NCBI GenBank assembly: GCA_032173965.1
Contig: CM063284.1
Span: forward strand, 130,997,125 to 131,061,124
Origin: Sitta carolinensis
Lineage: Eukaryota; Chordata; Aves; Passeriformes; Sittidae
Length of the DNA: 64,000 nt
Reading direction: 5' to 3'
Part shown: positions 26,304-39,302 of the stretch, piece by piece
How the letters are laid out: the number at the start of each line of letters is the position of its first letter
How positions within the stretch are numbered: position 1 is the stretch's first letter
Notes under the pieces: model-generated
The model's input: the letters and a program-made list of their open reading frames with translations, nothing else
Databases searched by the model: none
Told to the model about the DNA's origin: nothing
Program-made: the position numbers and the translations under genes

Positions 26304-27733
26304 GCTTTTTATATGAAATTTTTCATACTAAAAGATTTCTCCTCCAGTTGTGTTTTACTTGCATTTGTCACATGTGTTTTACTGGCAGAAAATTCTTCTT
26401 TATAAAGCACCTCTTTAATTCTGTTCTCATTACTTATTCAGAAAGCTCAGAAAATCTTACTAGAAGTACAGCCAGTTCACAGGCATTTGAAGAACGAGCA
26501 TCTTCCCAAGCTACCTAACATCTGCATTTTCATTTGCAATTCAAGCCAGAAGAAACAACTTCCAACTTTAAATGCAGCTCTGCTTGTTGTTTTACTGCTC
26601 CATGGTTAAGCCACCTCTGAGCCTTGGCCCAGCAGTTCTTCCATCTATGCACCTCAGCTCATTTGGGCAGCACCAGAGGGACCTGGTCCTGAGTCAGACC
26701 AGCCCCTCAGAGCACACCAGGAAAGGGCAGGCACTTACTGGGTATTTCAGCAAACACCTGGAGAATGTGGCCAGGCTGCCATTGCTTCTCTGGAGGAACT
26801 GGGACATTTTTAAAATCCCTTAGTGTAGCTATTCTGGCTTGAAGGAAGGGTACAGGGGAATTCCCAACACGTTCGGAAGTTATTTTCCTACTTTACTCTG
26901 TACTCTGCAGATGTGTGGTTCAGAATTAATCCCAGGGGCAGGCATGTCTTGCCATTTCTTGTTCAGAAATATTGTCAGCCAAAGGACTACATAACTGAAA
27001 TCCACCTTCAGTACAGGAAGGGGAAAGAGGATGCTCTGGTGGTGGAAAGGAGGCCCACCTCTCTTTTCCACCTTTAAATGGTGTTAAATTGACTTCTTCA
27101 GCTGTTCCTTCCTGTGTCTGCCCTTTTGAGGAGAAATCCCCCAGTCACAGGAGGCTTCTGAAGGACAGAGATGTTATCTTGGACAGCCAGGGAAGACTTG
27201 GTGTGCCAGGGTTGTCCATCTTCTCAACACCTGAGTGCTTTGCTCTCTACAAGGGAGTAGTCCAAATACTGGCATCCTGCCCCAAATCCTCCAAGCATCT
27301 CCAAGTTTTGAGTCTCTTGTGATCAAAATGCATTTTCTCTCCAAAACAAACATAACTGTGGACCAGCATGAGATGCATCCATCAGGGAAAGGGCTATCTC
27401 TCTCTGTGTGCTTCCAGCACAAGGGGAGGCAGCCTCAGCAACACCCCAGCAGGCGGGTGGATTGAAAAAGTTATCTTTTCATCCTGAGAAATTTGTCCAA
27501 CCAAAAGAAAAAGCTCCATTTGAAAGTTGTCAAGCCTTTCAGGAAAACCTTAACCATGCCAAGCAGAGCTCTGGGAGACACAGAAGGAAGGCTTGCAAGC
27601 TGGAGCAGCCAAGCACTGCCATTAATACTCTCAGACAGCCATGGCTTCAGAGTCACCTCCCACTTCTTTGAACAGTTTTGCTGGTGCTGAAGCTGCATCT
27701 GGCTAAAATAAACTGTGCAGTCCTAATCTAGCT

Positions 27734-28190
27734 GTGGGGTCCTGCAAACTTCAGAGAGAAGCCATTGTCATGCTCTGTCACATTAATCGAGCTAGCAAGT
27801 CCATGCTGCTGCCAAAAGTCCTTGTAAAATATAGTCTAATTAGACGATTTTACAAAGCTTACAAATTGGGAGCAGGGGTGGGGAGAAGAGGGAGAGCTTG
27901 GGGTTTTTTAAAAGCTGCTGGATTATAGCATCTCCAAACAGAGCAGTTATGGTTTAGCATTAGTCTTGCTCAGTTTGCTGAATCTGGCCTCTAGGCTAAT
28001 CCGTCAGCTGCCATTAATTTATGCAAACTGCAATCAGAAATATGTGGGTCATTTTCATAGAAAGTCCTAAACAAGAGAAAATTATCCATTTAATTTACAT
28101 TTGATGCTCCCCAAATTGACCAGTTTTCACTAGTAGCCTGTGGAGTGAAGTGCCAAGGTTCGTACAAATATGCTCCTGTATAAATCTAGG
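27734..28190. promoter_or_regulatory. Candidate conserved non-coding element with a palindromic homeobox core
   Basis: The stretch is non-repetitive and holds a perfect 12-base palindrome GTCTAATTAGAC at 27834-27845, whose centre is the homeodomain core TAATTA. Outer arms TTGTAAAAT (27822-27830) and ATTTTACAA (27847-27855) flank it. Further sites follow, including 'ccattaatttatgcaaa' (an octamer-like plus homeobox arrangement) near 28010. Such composition is typical of deeply conserved enhancers, but alignment to other genomes was not possible here. Confidence 0.3.
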
Positions 28191-28404
28191 GAGAGACCGG
28201 ACAAAATGAAATCCCAGGCAAGTTCAGCCAAGATCCTCAGAATTTCTGCCCACAGCTCTTAACAAAAACTGTGTCCTTCTCAATCAGGAATATGTGTCTT
28301 TCTGACAAAATCATCAGCAACATCATGCAAGCACATCCTCAATCCTTAGCCAGTGCAGAAATCTTAATGCGTTTGTTATTCACACTGTCTTTTTTTACAG
28401 GACC

Positions 28405-28486
28405 TTCTCTTTTAATTTTCTTTCTTTTCTTTCTTTCTTTTGTCTCTTCCTCTCTTTTTTCTTTCCTTCCTTCTTTTCTTCTTTTT
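28405..28486. repeat. Polypyrimidine (TTTC/TTCC)n tract
   Basis: About 80 bases made almost only of C and T on the + strand, a degenerate TTTC/TTCC microsatellite. Long homopurine-homopyrimidine tracts can adopt triplex structures. Confidence 0.85.
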
Positions 28487-28659
28487 GCACTTCTATCTAA
28501 GAATAACAGGTAGATCCTCACTCAATTTGCTCCCACTTCCAAAGTATGGGAAGATCATCAGAAGCTCTTGTTGCCAGCTTTACTCTCCTAAATTTCCTTG
28601 TAGAATGCATAAGTGGCACATTAGATTTGAGGTTTGGCAATACTGTATTTCTATTCAGG

Positions 28660-28674
28660 AAAAAAAAAAAAAAA
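28660..28674. repeat. Poly(A) tract, 15 bases
   Basis: Run of 15 A followed by 'gaaaagaaa'. No retroposon body is recognised immediately upstream. Confidence 0.85.
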
Positions 28675-31600
28675 GAAAAGAAACACACAGCTCCCACCAT
28701 TTCCAAATCTGTAATGTTTTTTTCTGTGCAAGTAAGGGCATTTAGAGAGGGGGAGGGTTTTGAAAAGACAGCTCACCCTTTGAAAGACAGCTGCCACTAC
28801 TAGTGTTCAAGGGGAAACTTAACAAGGAGTAAATAAATAAATAGAAAAAGCCTTTCTCTTCCAAATCAGGAGTTGATTATCTATTTAGCCACTGTGTGCT
28901 TTGAGCATGTGAGAAATCCCTGGTGTTTTGGAAGGACCACCAGGGTAACAGCTCATGGAGGTGTTCCCGTCACTGCTGGCCATTTGCTGGGTGTGGGGTG
29001 GCAGGAGCAAAGCCATCATGCAGGAGGAGATGGTATCTGTCACCTGTTTACACTGCAGGTTCACGGGGTGCCACCTTGAAGGAGCCATCAGCCACTCTCA
29101 GAGCACTTTGTGGAGCTGTGCAGTAACCTGTCTTTGGAATAGTGCTTTTTTTCTGACTTGTTTTCATGCAGTTGATGTACTCTGAAAAAAGAGTCTCCCA
29201 CTCTATCCACGCTGACTACCAACCCCAGCAATGGGCTGGAGTCCTGCTGTGCCTATAAAGTGTCACAGAAACGCTTCCAGAAATTGCAGTCCAGCCCTAA
29301 CGTGGTTCCAAACAAGAGCAGAGACTCTTGATTCAGAACAATAAATCTCTGTCCCTCTTAAAGTGAAGGAAAGATGTTCCCTGAACTGCTGTGGTTTTAA
29401 CGTAGCTGTGCTCGCTCTTCTTATCCCTCTCCTGATAAGAATTACCCCATGTTTGTCTGTCCTCACCTGCATCTGCCTCCTGACCTCCTGCCTTCCCAGC
29501 ACTGCTTGGGTGTGCTTTCAGTGGTGGAAGAGACTGCTCTGCTGGAGACAACTCTGGTGTAGGGCTATGATTTTTCAGAACAACCCAGTGCCCACTCTTC
29601 ATCGCCATGGTATGGATAGATTTGCTAAGCTCTTTTCTCTCTCCTTGTTGCCCTTCTGTAAAACTGCAAAATCATTAACATGTTAATCATTTTCTAAATT
29701 GGAAAGGATATTTTAATCGAATTTGCTCTCCAAGTGGATATGGAGAAAGAGAACAGCATTACAGCAGCTAGGAATGAAAGGCTATTAGCTCTTGCTTTTC
29801 CCCCTGATACATCCACTACTAATATAAAATTGGATTCTGCTTGGTGGCCATAGAGAAGAAAGCATCTTCTGTTTTCAGCTGCCTTCACAGACCACTAGCT
29901 TCATTGCAATGAAGAGCTGAGACACCCATTGAATAAACTGGAGGAGAGTTGTCAATGAGTGAAATAAAATGATCCTCACAGACAATGGTACTAGAGCCCT
30001 CTGTTCGGGGATCACTGGCCTTGTGTCCTTGGCCGTCCTCAAAAATAAACAATGGTGGTCTCCTGCCAGTCTCCTGGCCATGACGAGGAAAGTTGAGCGT
30101 GAATTAGGTCTAATTTGGAGCCAAAGTCTCCAACAGTCATCCCTATCCCTGCACTACAAGCTTTGGTGCAAGGCTGGACATGTACTCCTGGCTTTGCAGC
30201 ATCCCTGTCCCAGGACTCCCTGTACAGCTGGCCTGAGCACTCTGCTGAAGGGAAAGAGCTGCCAGTGCACTTTATTATTTCCATAGGCAACTACTAATCA
30301 TCCTGTTTCTCTTAATTCTGTTATTTTCAGGGCCGTGAGAGGAACATTAAGCAAATAATCAACTTCTTATGAGTAAGGAGGATTAGAGTCAAATGCTCAA
30401 AGGACTGTGGGGATTTAGGGAAAATTATATTTTCCATTTTTCTTACTTCCACACTAAACCCAAGGGCAACAATCTCAGACAGCACATTTTGCAACTTTAA
30501 AGGAGCTTCAGCCATTTCATTTCATCTCAAGTGTGGTACAAGAAAAACTTGTGAACAAGGATCCAGACAAATCCATTGAAGTTTGGCTCAATCACCTGCT
30601 TTGGAGAAAACTCTGTGACACAAAAGGAATCGTTTTCAAAATCATCTAAAAAATTATGTTGGAGTCCCACACCATGCTGGGAACCTGCCCTTTACAGCTA
30701 CTTTGTAGCTATTGAAAATGTTAATCATACAATTTTGTATGGATATTTCTCCATCACTCAAGACCAGGAGATATTAAAGGGGAAGTGAGAAGATCACCCT
30801 CACAAAGCTCCTCTGAAGATGGATGTAGCAGCAGAGCCAACAGAGGGAAGGTGGGAAGGAGAGAAGGAGATGCCTTTTTTCCTAGAGAGGGACATCTCAC
30901 CCAAAAGCAAAGCATCCTGACAGCCTACAAACATGCTCTGTCTGCAAAAGTCAACCTATAATTTCTTCTCAAAGGAATACATTTGTATCAGAAAGGCAAG
31001 GGAAGACATTCCTAAATAAATAATTTTTGAAATAACTTCCGTGTTCATCTGGTGATGGATTGGTGTAGAATTATGTCTCCATAACTGAGGAGCTTTCAGT
31101 TGTCATACATGTATCAGCAGAAAGAGTAACATCTATGAATTATATGTGATGGGGGTGAAAGGAGGACAGTCTGGCATAACAATGAGTTACTGGCAAACTG
31201 AGGACTGTGAAGAGTTTTGAAATGGGCATCCACACATCTTCCATTACTGCTGCCAGGTCTCAGTTGCCATCCTTTCCCTTGTCCTGAGTTTTTTCTTTGC
31301 ATGATCCTGCCCAAGAGAAGTTCAAGGGTAACTGCTTAATGGCAAAAAAGAAAGTCTAAAAAATGAAGAAAGAGTATGTCCTATCCTGCCAAAAGGATGA
31401 GCTGTGATCTGGAAAAGGAGGTGCAGGACCATCAGCAAAAGAAAAAGATGAAGAATGTGCCTTCTTTGTCTTTTGGAGTCCAGGCTGCGTTAGTGCTTTT
31501 CATCCTGCCTTTTCATAATGGCACTGGAAGCCTGAAATGCTTTTATTACTGTTGGAATTGCTGAGCCTGAACATGGGAGACATGTGGGACAATGGAGGTA

Positions 31601-32015
31601 CTACAGAGCAGAAGCTGTGAATGCTGACACCAAGTGAGTTGCCAAAGCTTGTCATGAATAATGTAAGAATAGCACCAGCCCTTTTCCTGGCCATGTGGAG
31701 AGATTTGAATGAATTCAGTGCTAATGTGGTCTCTGAGAACATATGCTGCCGACTGTATTTTCATGGGGTAGAGTGGGAAAACTTAAAACCAGCCATCAAA
31801 GTTAAACTGCTTCCCATTTCTCTCTAAGATGGTTACTGCTGAGAATAAATGCACATAGGATAAAAAGGTCCCGTTTTCTGTGCAGAACAACTGCAGGTAA
31901 CTTATCATCAGTGCGGGATGCTGATGCTGTAGTGAGAACTCTTCTGCAGCCCCCCTGCAGGCACCACTCAGTAGGGATAATGTTCACATCCCTGTCACAA
32001 ACGAACCATGAGCAG

Positions 32016-32238
32016 CACTGCTGATGGGACAGAGAGGGTGCTGCAGGGGCACACACAGTGCTGCTAGGGCACAGAGGGTGCTGCTAGGGCACACACAGTG
32101 CTGCTAGGGCACAGAGGGTGCTGCTAGGGCACACACAGTGCTGCTGAGGCACACACAGTACTACTGGGGCATACAGAGCATTGCTGGGGCACACACAGTG
32201 CTGCTGGCACAGCCACAGCACTGCTGGGGCACACAATG
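32016..32238 (+). repeat. 20-bp minisatellite with 40-bp alternation
   Basis: About ten to eleven tandem copies of a 20-base unit close to 'gtgctgctagggcacacaca'. In the left half, units ending 'cacacaca' alternate with units ending 'cacagagg', giving a 40-base higher-order period. The right half is more degenerate. The period is exact between about 32038 and 32160. Because 20 is not a multiple of three, the reading frame rotates through the array and the Cys/Ala/Pro-rich open frames across it are by-products. Confidence 0.92.
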
Positions 32239-32713
32239 GGCACTCTGCCCTGCTCCACTGGACGGGAGAGAATGGACAATGGAGCAATGTCCATTGGAAA
32301 TGGAGTGGAAACAGAAAAAATCAAGGGAAACTAAGGAAGGTGAACAAGATGTCATCACAAGTGACTTTGGCAGAACAGTGTTTGGGCTAATTGCTGTCAC
32401 AGCAATTGGCCAACTGCTCCCAGACCGAAGTGCCCACATTTTGGCTGTGCAGAGGATCAACCGTGTTTATGCAGTGAGACACTGGAGCGCTGCCTTCAGG
32501 GTGTGCTGTTGCAAAGGCACATGCAGGGAGGATAGAGGCTGGAGAGAAAAGGTGGTGCTCTCCCTCACGGTCCCATGGATGCATCAATATTCATTCACCA
32601 GCCAGGTTATCCAAGCAAATTGAGGATTTGACAAAACTCGGATTGTATTGCTCTCACTTTTGGTAATGAGTATCGAGTTGGTTAAGCTGTTTATCCTCTA
32701 GTAGTATCTCCCT

Positions 32714-33097
32714 GTTAACCCCCCCGAAATGGGCTTGGTTTATCCCTGGCTGGCCACACCCTGTCCCACTGTACCTGTCCCCTGGTGGTGGCACCCCCAG
32801 GAGGACTCAGGATAAAGGCTTGGGCTTTGGGGTCCTGCTTCCTCTTTTGCACCCCTTCAGAAGAATAAACTTCCATGCAAAAGTGCCTTCTCTGATCTTT
32901 ACTTCAAACCTCGGCACAAGGGATCAAGAGACCTGTGGGAAGCAGAGACCCATCTGCTTTCTATCATTCTATCTTTCTATCATTCTATCATTCCTAGACT
33001 GTTCTCAGCCTGGGAATGGTCGCTCCTGGCTGCATGGCCAGCAGACTGGGACAGCCGGGCTCCCTCCGGACCCCCAGCTACACTCACTGACTAAACA
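32714..33097 (+). mobile_element. ERV LTR, probably ERV1-type (ends uncertain)
   Basis: The stretch begins TGTTAACC and reads like a passerine solo LTR: a C-rich U3, 'cctggctggccacaccctg', a TATA-like GATAAAG at 32811-32817, AATAAA at 32864-32869, then U5 with 'ctctgatctttacttca' and 'cggcacaaggga'. A short TCTATCAT-type repeat (about 32957-32993) lies inside it. No target-site duplication was found, so the 3' limit is a guess. No internal genes are attached. Confidence 0.6.
32957..32993. repeat. (TCTATCAT)n microsatellite
   Basis: Four imperfect copies of an 8-base TCTATCAT/TCTATCTT unit inside the LTR's U5/3' part. Confidence 0.75.
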
Positions 33098-33134
33098 CTG
33101 TAGCAAATCCCAATCAATTCACACCGTTTAAGCC

Positions 33135-33585
33135 AAATCAGGGTTGGAGTGGTGTATTGATTCTTTAATGATGTGTAATGAACTAGCAATGTTGAACAAT
33201 ACAATCAGAATCAATATCAGCCACAACAGATAACCACAGTCCAGCCACAAGTGGTAACATGCAGCTACAAATTCCTAAATTACCTTCTATAATGATGCAA
33301 ACATGCATGCACAAGGCCCTCCCAGGCTGTGGGGCTCACATATACTCCTCCCCATCTGGGCAGGTGGGAACCCCTGGCTGCACAGAGAGGTGTGGGAGTC
33401 CCAGACCTGTGAAATCCTGTCCTGTCCCATACCCCTGGCACCCGAGATGTGGGTGAGCAACCCACCCTGGGAGCTGGCCCTCCTGAGCACAGAGTTACTG
33501 TGATGCACACATTCTGAAGAGGACATTTTGGGATCCCCAAGACATCCCCTCTGCCAAAATCCATTTCATAGTGTGGACTTGTGAT
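33135..33585 (-). mobile_element. Possible LTR or ERV fragment, antisense
   Basis: Read on the minus strand, this stretch shows a TATA-like 'gagtatatgtg', a GC-richer U3-like part and a downstream 'cattaaagaatcaat' that could be a variant poly(A) signal. It directly follows the + strand LTR. No terminal repeats or duplication were identified, so this is a weak call. Confidence 0.22.
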
Positions 33586-36500
33586 GACAAAATTAAGGTT
33601 ATTTTTCGCATGTCATTGTGCAAAATTATTTCCTAGTTAACACAACTGCATAACCACTAAGAAAGCTTAGAACCACTTTGTACTCAGGCTCTTGAACGTC
33701 ATAATAGAAGTGGAAAGGGTTTATCAAATGATCTACCAAAGAACAACTCCAAGAGCTGCTTTGTATCAACCCCTCCAGCCTCAGAGGGAAAGTTCTCTCC
33801 ATGCTGTCCACTGTTTGTGGTTTTTTTTTCTTCTGTTCTGCTCCTACCCTTAAAGTATTTTCCATGAGATTTGTGCTACACAATGTTGCTGCTAAAGTGA
33901 AAAATGTATCTCTGTCTGCCAGAACTTCAACGACTGTTATTGCAGTATGAGAAGTTGGAAAGAGTTTGCTCATCCAAGACATGGTGCAGGGCAAGAGAAA
34001 GTCGTGGACAGTGTGCATTGGGCCTTTTTAGCTGTGTGTTGGTATAACAGGCTTCTGCAGAAAGTCATCTTTTAGTGTTCTGTACCAGTCTTAAGTGTGA
34101 GTCTTACTCTGAGGGTTAAGAGTAGAGCCCTCGCTGCCCCACCTTGCAGAGGTGAGAACACTGCAGTTTGAAAGATTGTGAAAGGACCTCGCCCATATAG
34201 ATAGAATTCCTCTCATCATTCATCTATCATCTTTGCAGACACCTCTTTTCTGCTAATGTGTGTTTTCAGATCCTGAGTTATGGATTATCAGTTTTTAAGC
34301 TCTGAAACCAAGATATATTTTAACAGGTTTTAAGCTCTGACATCTGATTCTTCAGTGGGCCCAGAGTCAGAAAGTCAAACAAATTCGAGCACAGCCCTTT
34401 CTGCAAAGATATTGAATTGTGGTTAATGGAAACAGCAGAGCTTGCAGTACATGTGTGCAGTCTTGGCCAAGTTCTACATCTTGTTAAAGTCGGTGGTAGA
34501 GAAGAAAATCACCTGATCTCTAGAAAGCTTCAGCTCACTGTTCAGAGCTTAATTTAGAAACACTTGCAAAAGTCAGCTCAGCACACTTTAGTATCAAGAT
34601 CTCTGTCTTCAATGAGGAAATTAAGGGTAGTGAATTTTGGAACAGAATTAAATTTTACAGCATGAGAAATCATGCTGGAATAAAAGCTTGAATAACTGCT
34701 CCCTTTTCCATGAGCCTTGCCTGACTGGGAAACAACTTCTCTGTAGTTTTTAGGGAGAAGAGTCACTTAAGACATATCTGAGCATCTTCTCTAAGTGAAC
34801 AACATTTTACAAGAATAGGTAATTAATTAAATTTAATTTTTTTATTTAAATTAATTTAAATTCATAGTTTGTTTAATCTGGGTTTGCATACGAGAAGGCA
34901 AGGGAGAAAAAAATAATTTTGTTTGTCTTTTTCATTTTTATTCCTGTGGGCTAACTGCATTGGAGAGTCTGAAGTAATTCAAACAGTACCAGGAGCACAG
35001 TGGTCAAAGAGCATCATATTTCACAGACAAGGAAGAAATTCACTCTAGACTTGAGTCTTGAGGGTGGAAAACGAGGAGAAATTTGTGGGAGCCACTCCAC
35101 TATAAACATCTTGACTTGAGTCTATGCAGTAATGGTTGTTACAGGTTTTATAAAAATAGATACTAAATTTGAAAACATCTTTCCTTTTGTTTTGAAGACA
35201 GCAGTTATTCTCTGATTCAAATGAACTACAGTAAACAAAATGCCTCAATGAGAAGGTAGATCAGCAGTGTTATTAAGTCATTTAAGATTTGTACCAACTT
35301 CTAGTCTGGAATTTAAGTGAAAAATATATAAAAAAGGAGCTATTAAATTAAAGTCAAAGTATGTAGATGAAGCATTGGTTTACTTTTTTAAGGGAAACGT
35401 CCTATAATAGACTTGTTGACTCTAAATACTTTTGTAAAGTATTTTATGAAGGCTGAAAGTGGCTGGCCAAGGAAAACCTGTAGTGTCCTGGTATTCAACA
35501 GTGTCAGAAATACAAAATATTGTTAAAGTGTAGCACTGGTTTCTAAAATATTGCTGCTTTATTTTATTCAACTGGGAATACCAAAAGAACACATTTAACT
35601 CAGTGCCTGGAAGTCAGTATCTCTAACTGTCCTGAAAGATAATCTGATGTGACTTTAAAATCCATGCCTTATTTATGCACCAAAATTGGTTAACTCCACT
35701 TGGTGAAGATTTCTGCCAAACCAATGTGTAAATGATTGCCTAACCAAGACTTTGTAAAAAAAACCTTGCAAAAAAGTTCAGTTGAAAAGTTCAGATTACC
35801 CTCGGGGTCTCCCTTGCAGTATAGACTTTCTGGTGATGTTCAATACATCATGGCAGCTGAGCTTACTGGGCAGGTGGCAAAATCTTTTGAGTTTCTGTCT
35901 GTATGAGATGTGCAATATGAACCCTTTATAATGCAGCAGGCCCTGACACCAAATATGATCTAAGCATCTCTGACATCTTTACTTCAGGCTTGAGTTTCTT
36001 GCAAATCTTCCTAATATCTGGTTAGTACAGATAATGTGTCTGTATTAGTCCTGTGCATCTTCTGTAGACCTAAATGCCACCAGCCAAGAAGAACAATTTT
36101 GTGCTTTATCACTTGCACTTCTCTTCAGTATGAGGCCCTTGAGTGATGCTTGGCTTTTGGGTATGAGTGAAAAGAGAGGAATTCAGAACAAATTTGCGAG
36201 GCACATGAAGGGATACTCTTGTGACTTCTCAGTCTGCTGACATTAATCTTAGACAACTTACTACAATAACATCTTGGCAGATAAACACAAGCCCTGGAAA
36301 TTATGTGGCTTCTATTCATTCCAAAATTCAAACTGGAATTTCTTGCAAAAGGATTTCTAGGATGGACCCATTTCTATTTTAAAGTGAGCAGACTGCTGAC
36401 CATAAATAGTCCAGTGGTACATGGGTGCTGATTGACCAAGCAAGCACACTGTGGTCTTTATATGTATAAAGTAAACTCAGTACTCTGCCTTTTGATTACA

Positions 36501-39300
36501 CAAAAAGCATCCCTATCCTTCAGCATTTTACTAACTGATCATACACTTAACTGAAAGAAGTCCTCCTCTCTCTCTATGATCCAAATATCCTACTTCCCAA
36601 ATGTTCCAAATGCTTTACTTCCCCCAGGGCTTCACTAATACTGGAATTCATTTGCAAACAGAATCCTAGTAATAAGCCTTGCCACCAAATGCTATTTGCA
36701 GCAAAGCAAATATCCATAATAAAATGTAGAGAGCTAACCAAATTCTAAGAGGGAATAAAATTTATTACAGAAGTTAAAAATAGCAACTTTATGGAGTTCA
36801 GATTTATCTAGTGATGTAAATCAATTTAATTTAGTAGGATTATGTGTCAGAAATATAGCCTAATACATCTAGGATTACCAAATGTTGATACTTACCAAAG
36901 ATCTAATCTTTCATTAATTTTCCTGATGTGTATTAACAAATTCTGTATTATTGAAAGCTATTTCTTGTGTATATTCTATGTAGAATGCTGCATAAATAAA
37001 ATCTTTATCTTTCTTTTGAGTTAACTATCTATTTATTTCTGCTTTATTTGTTGCGATGACACAGAATGCTGGTAGAAATATACATAAACAATAACATATT
37101 TCTCTAAATAATGGAAACAAATGTGTATTATTCACAGCAAAGAAAAGCCCTTTTTTATGATCTTTCTTTTTTAAAAATTATATGCTTTTACTGACATTTA
37201 TCTGAGACAAAGAGAAATGTTTGAAAGGACACATTTAGAGAGCTGAGTGATATTCACTGACAGCAGGTACTCAAGGGGTCACCTGCAAAGGAGTGGTGTC
37301 CATGCTGGAATAATCCTTCTGCCAAATTCCACCTCTTAGCTGCAAAAGCTATGTGGTGTTCCCAGGAACCATTTCCATGTCCCATATCTGTGATTAAAGG
37401 CTATTGTATGTGGTGGGAAATGGAAATCATCTGTTATCCTTCTCAGCTCAAGAAGTTGTTCTTGGTATCTGTTAAAAGGAATTGGTGAGTTCTGACCAGG
37501 TTAAAAAGCAGCTTACAAAGCAGATGTATGCAGTGGTTGAGCAAGAGGAGGAATAATGTGTTTCTCACAAGGGATGTGAACACCAAGGCAACCTGTACAG
37601 AAGGCTGTAACAAGGTTTCAGAAAAGTGATGTTTCTTTTGATTAAGAGCTGAATCTGAGGGTTCTGAGACTGTAAAAGAGCTGAATAGATATGATTAGTC
37701 TGTCCTACTTAAGAGAAACAACTTTATCTAATGTCATGAGTAAAGCTGACAGGGAGCCAGGGCTCCTTTGGCTGTAAATTCAACTCCCTCTCTAAGCTGG
37801 TTAACGGAGATAGCTTTCTGACTCTGCCACATAATGGTAAGATTGAAATAGGAACTGCAATATAGACAGGGCTTAGACAAATGTATTCACAGTGACTAGA
37901 TAGCCCCTAATTTGCAGTCCCCTGGTTGTCCTTTGACAGCTATAAACTCTGGAGTCTGTCAGACAAGCTGAAACCCTGGTGAGACCTATTAGTGTCTTAT
38001 AGTTGCTATCTGTAATGGTGGGGCCCATCTCTAGCCATAGAAATTCAGAGAGTACTTGGGGAGACAGTGACAGGCCCCAGGAGCAAGGCTGCATTTCCTC
38101 AGGTTGGTGTGAAGCCTGCTCTGCACTCTCCTTCCTTTTCCCTGCCCACAAGCAGAGTGAAGCTTGTGAGGTGAAGCCCACAGAGGAACAGGAGCATCCT
38201 GCACCAGGAACATACCAGCAAAGTGATGCCTTTGGGATACCATCCTGGAGTTGCCACACAAGAGAGGGCACTCCCTTGTCATGTCTGACCACTCTATGGC
38301 ACTCTGTCAGTCCTAAAGAGCAGCATGGATGGATGCTGACTCCACCACCGTGCCAAGCAGCCCACTCCACTTCTGCCTCTTCAGAGCTGCCTGCAAGGAC
38401 TAACTGAAGGTCTGGCAGCCTGGCTCTGTTACCTAGCAGTGGTACAAGTAGATATTTGCCTCCTAAGTGAGATGTGACCCTTTCACCTCTCAGCATCAGC
38501 TTTTACCTTCAGTGTCACTTGGGCTGGTGGGATTACCAACAGCTACCTGGCAAACTTCATCCTACTCCTTGGGTGTTAAAAGTCTGATGTCTTCTAGGTG
38601 GTTAGATACTGTCTGACATGCTGCCCTGTGCTACTTGGTTAGATTTTTATTCTGCAGTGATACAGGCAATAATCAGTGGTACGGCTGCTTTATAGCTTCA
38701 ATCTTCCACCACTTATCTTCTCCCAGAAAAACAATTTGCACATCTTTGCTCAGCTGATTTCCCCAAACTTACCTGAGAGCCTTATCTGTGTTAAGTCAAT
38801 ACAGAACAATATGAAAATTTAAACAGAAAGACACTTTCCTTGCTATTTAATTTGAGACAGGAAAAAGGAGGGTTATTAGATAATTTACAGGACTCAGATT
38901 GGAGGGGAAATCAATTCTTGATATAAGTTCATGGTTCAGCAGCAATGAATGAATTCTGCCTATCAACAGGTAAAACTGTTGATAAAGCTGAAGAGCCAGT
39001 GGAAGGCTAGTGATGGATTCCAAGGTGTGGGGAGAAATCAGTGTCCAGTTGCTAAGTGATATATGCTTATAAGACCACTCTTCTGAAAAGATGATAGTGT
39101 TTTATTTTAGCAAATACAATTACAACCAACAAATGACAAACGTGCCTGTACACATACCTTGCTCTCTTCCTCTGCTTCTCATGAATGAAAGCTTGAATAT
39201 CTTTTTTAGCCAGTCTGCTCTTTCTTGTTACTCTCTACAATTAAGGAACTCTAAGAAAGAACCTAGTGGTGGCTGAAGAAGGTTCGTGTGAGCGATGGAG
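33586..39300. other. Intergenic, no gene recognised
   Basis: AT-rich unique-looking sequence. A weak MIR-like block may exist near 34140-34200. An AT-only, partly self-complementary stretch lies at 34817-34865. A 207-codon antisense frame at 37873-38496 lies in a GC-balanced patch; its residues show no family motif, and a frame of that length is expected about once by chance in a window this size. Confidence 0.45.
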
Positions 39301-39302
39301 AC

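Larger units (their letters stand above)
17490..32015. other. Intergenic, mostly unique sequence, no gene recognised
   Basis: No exon with homology could be named here. The stretch includes more GC-balanced segments (about 20.6-22.8, 25.2-25.8 and 26.6-29.5 kb), simple repeats, and two segments annotated separately as candidate conserved elements. The longest frame (18317-18736 minus, 139 codons) has no recognisable motif. A lncRNA cannot be excluded from sequence alone. Confidence 0.4.

Noticed and set aside
32084..32623. Cys/Ala-rich antisense frames and a 161-codon plus frame
   Set aside because: Their distinctive part is the 20-bp minisatellite read in rotating frames; the rest has no motif.
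34817..34865. AT-only self-complementary stretch
   Set aside because: Composition is only A and T, so partial self-complementarity is expected; the arms do not pair cleanly.
37873..38496. 207-codon antisense open frame
   Set aside because: No recognisable domain, no splice context and mixed composition. A frame this long is expected roughly once by chance in GC-balanced parts of a 64-kb window.
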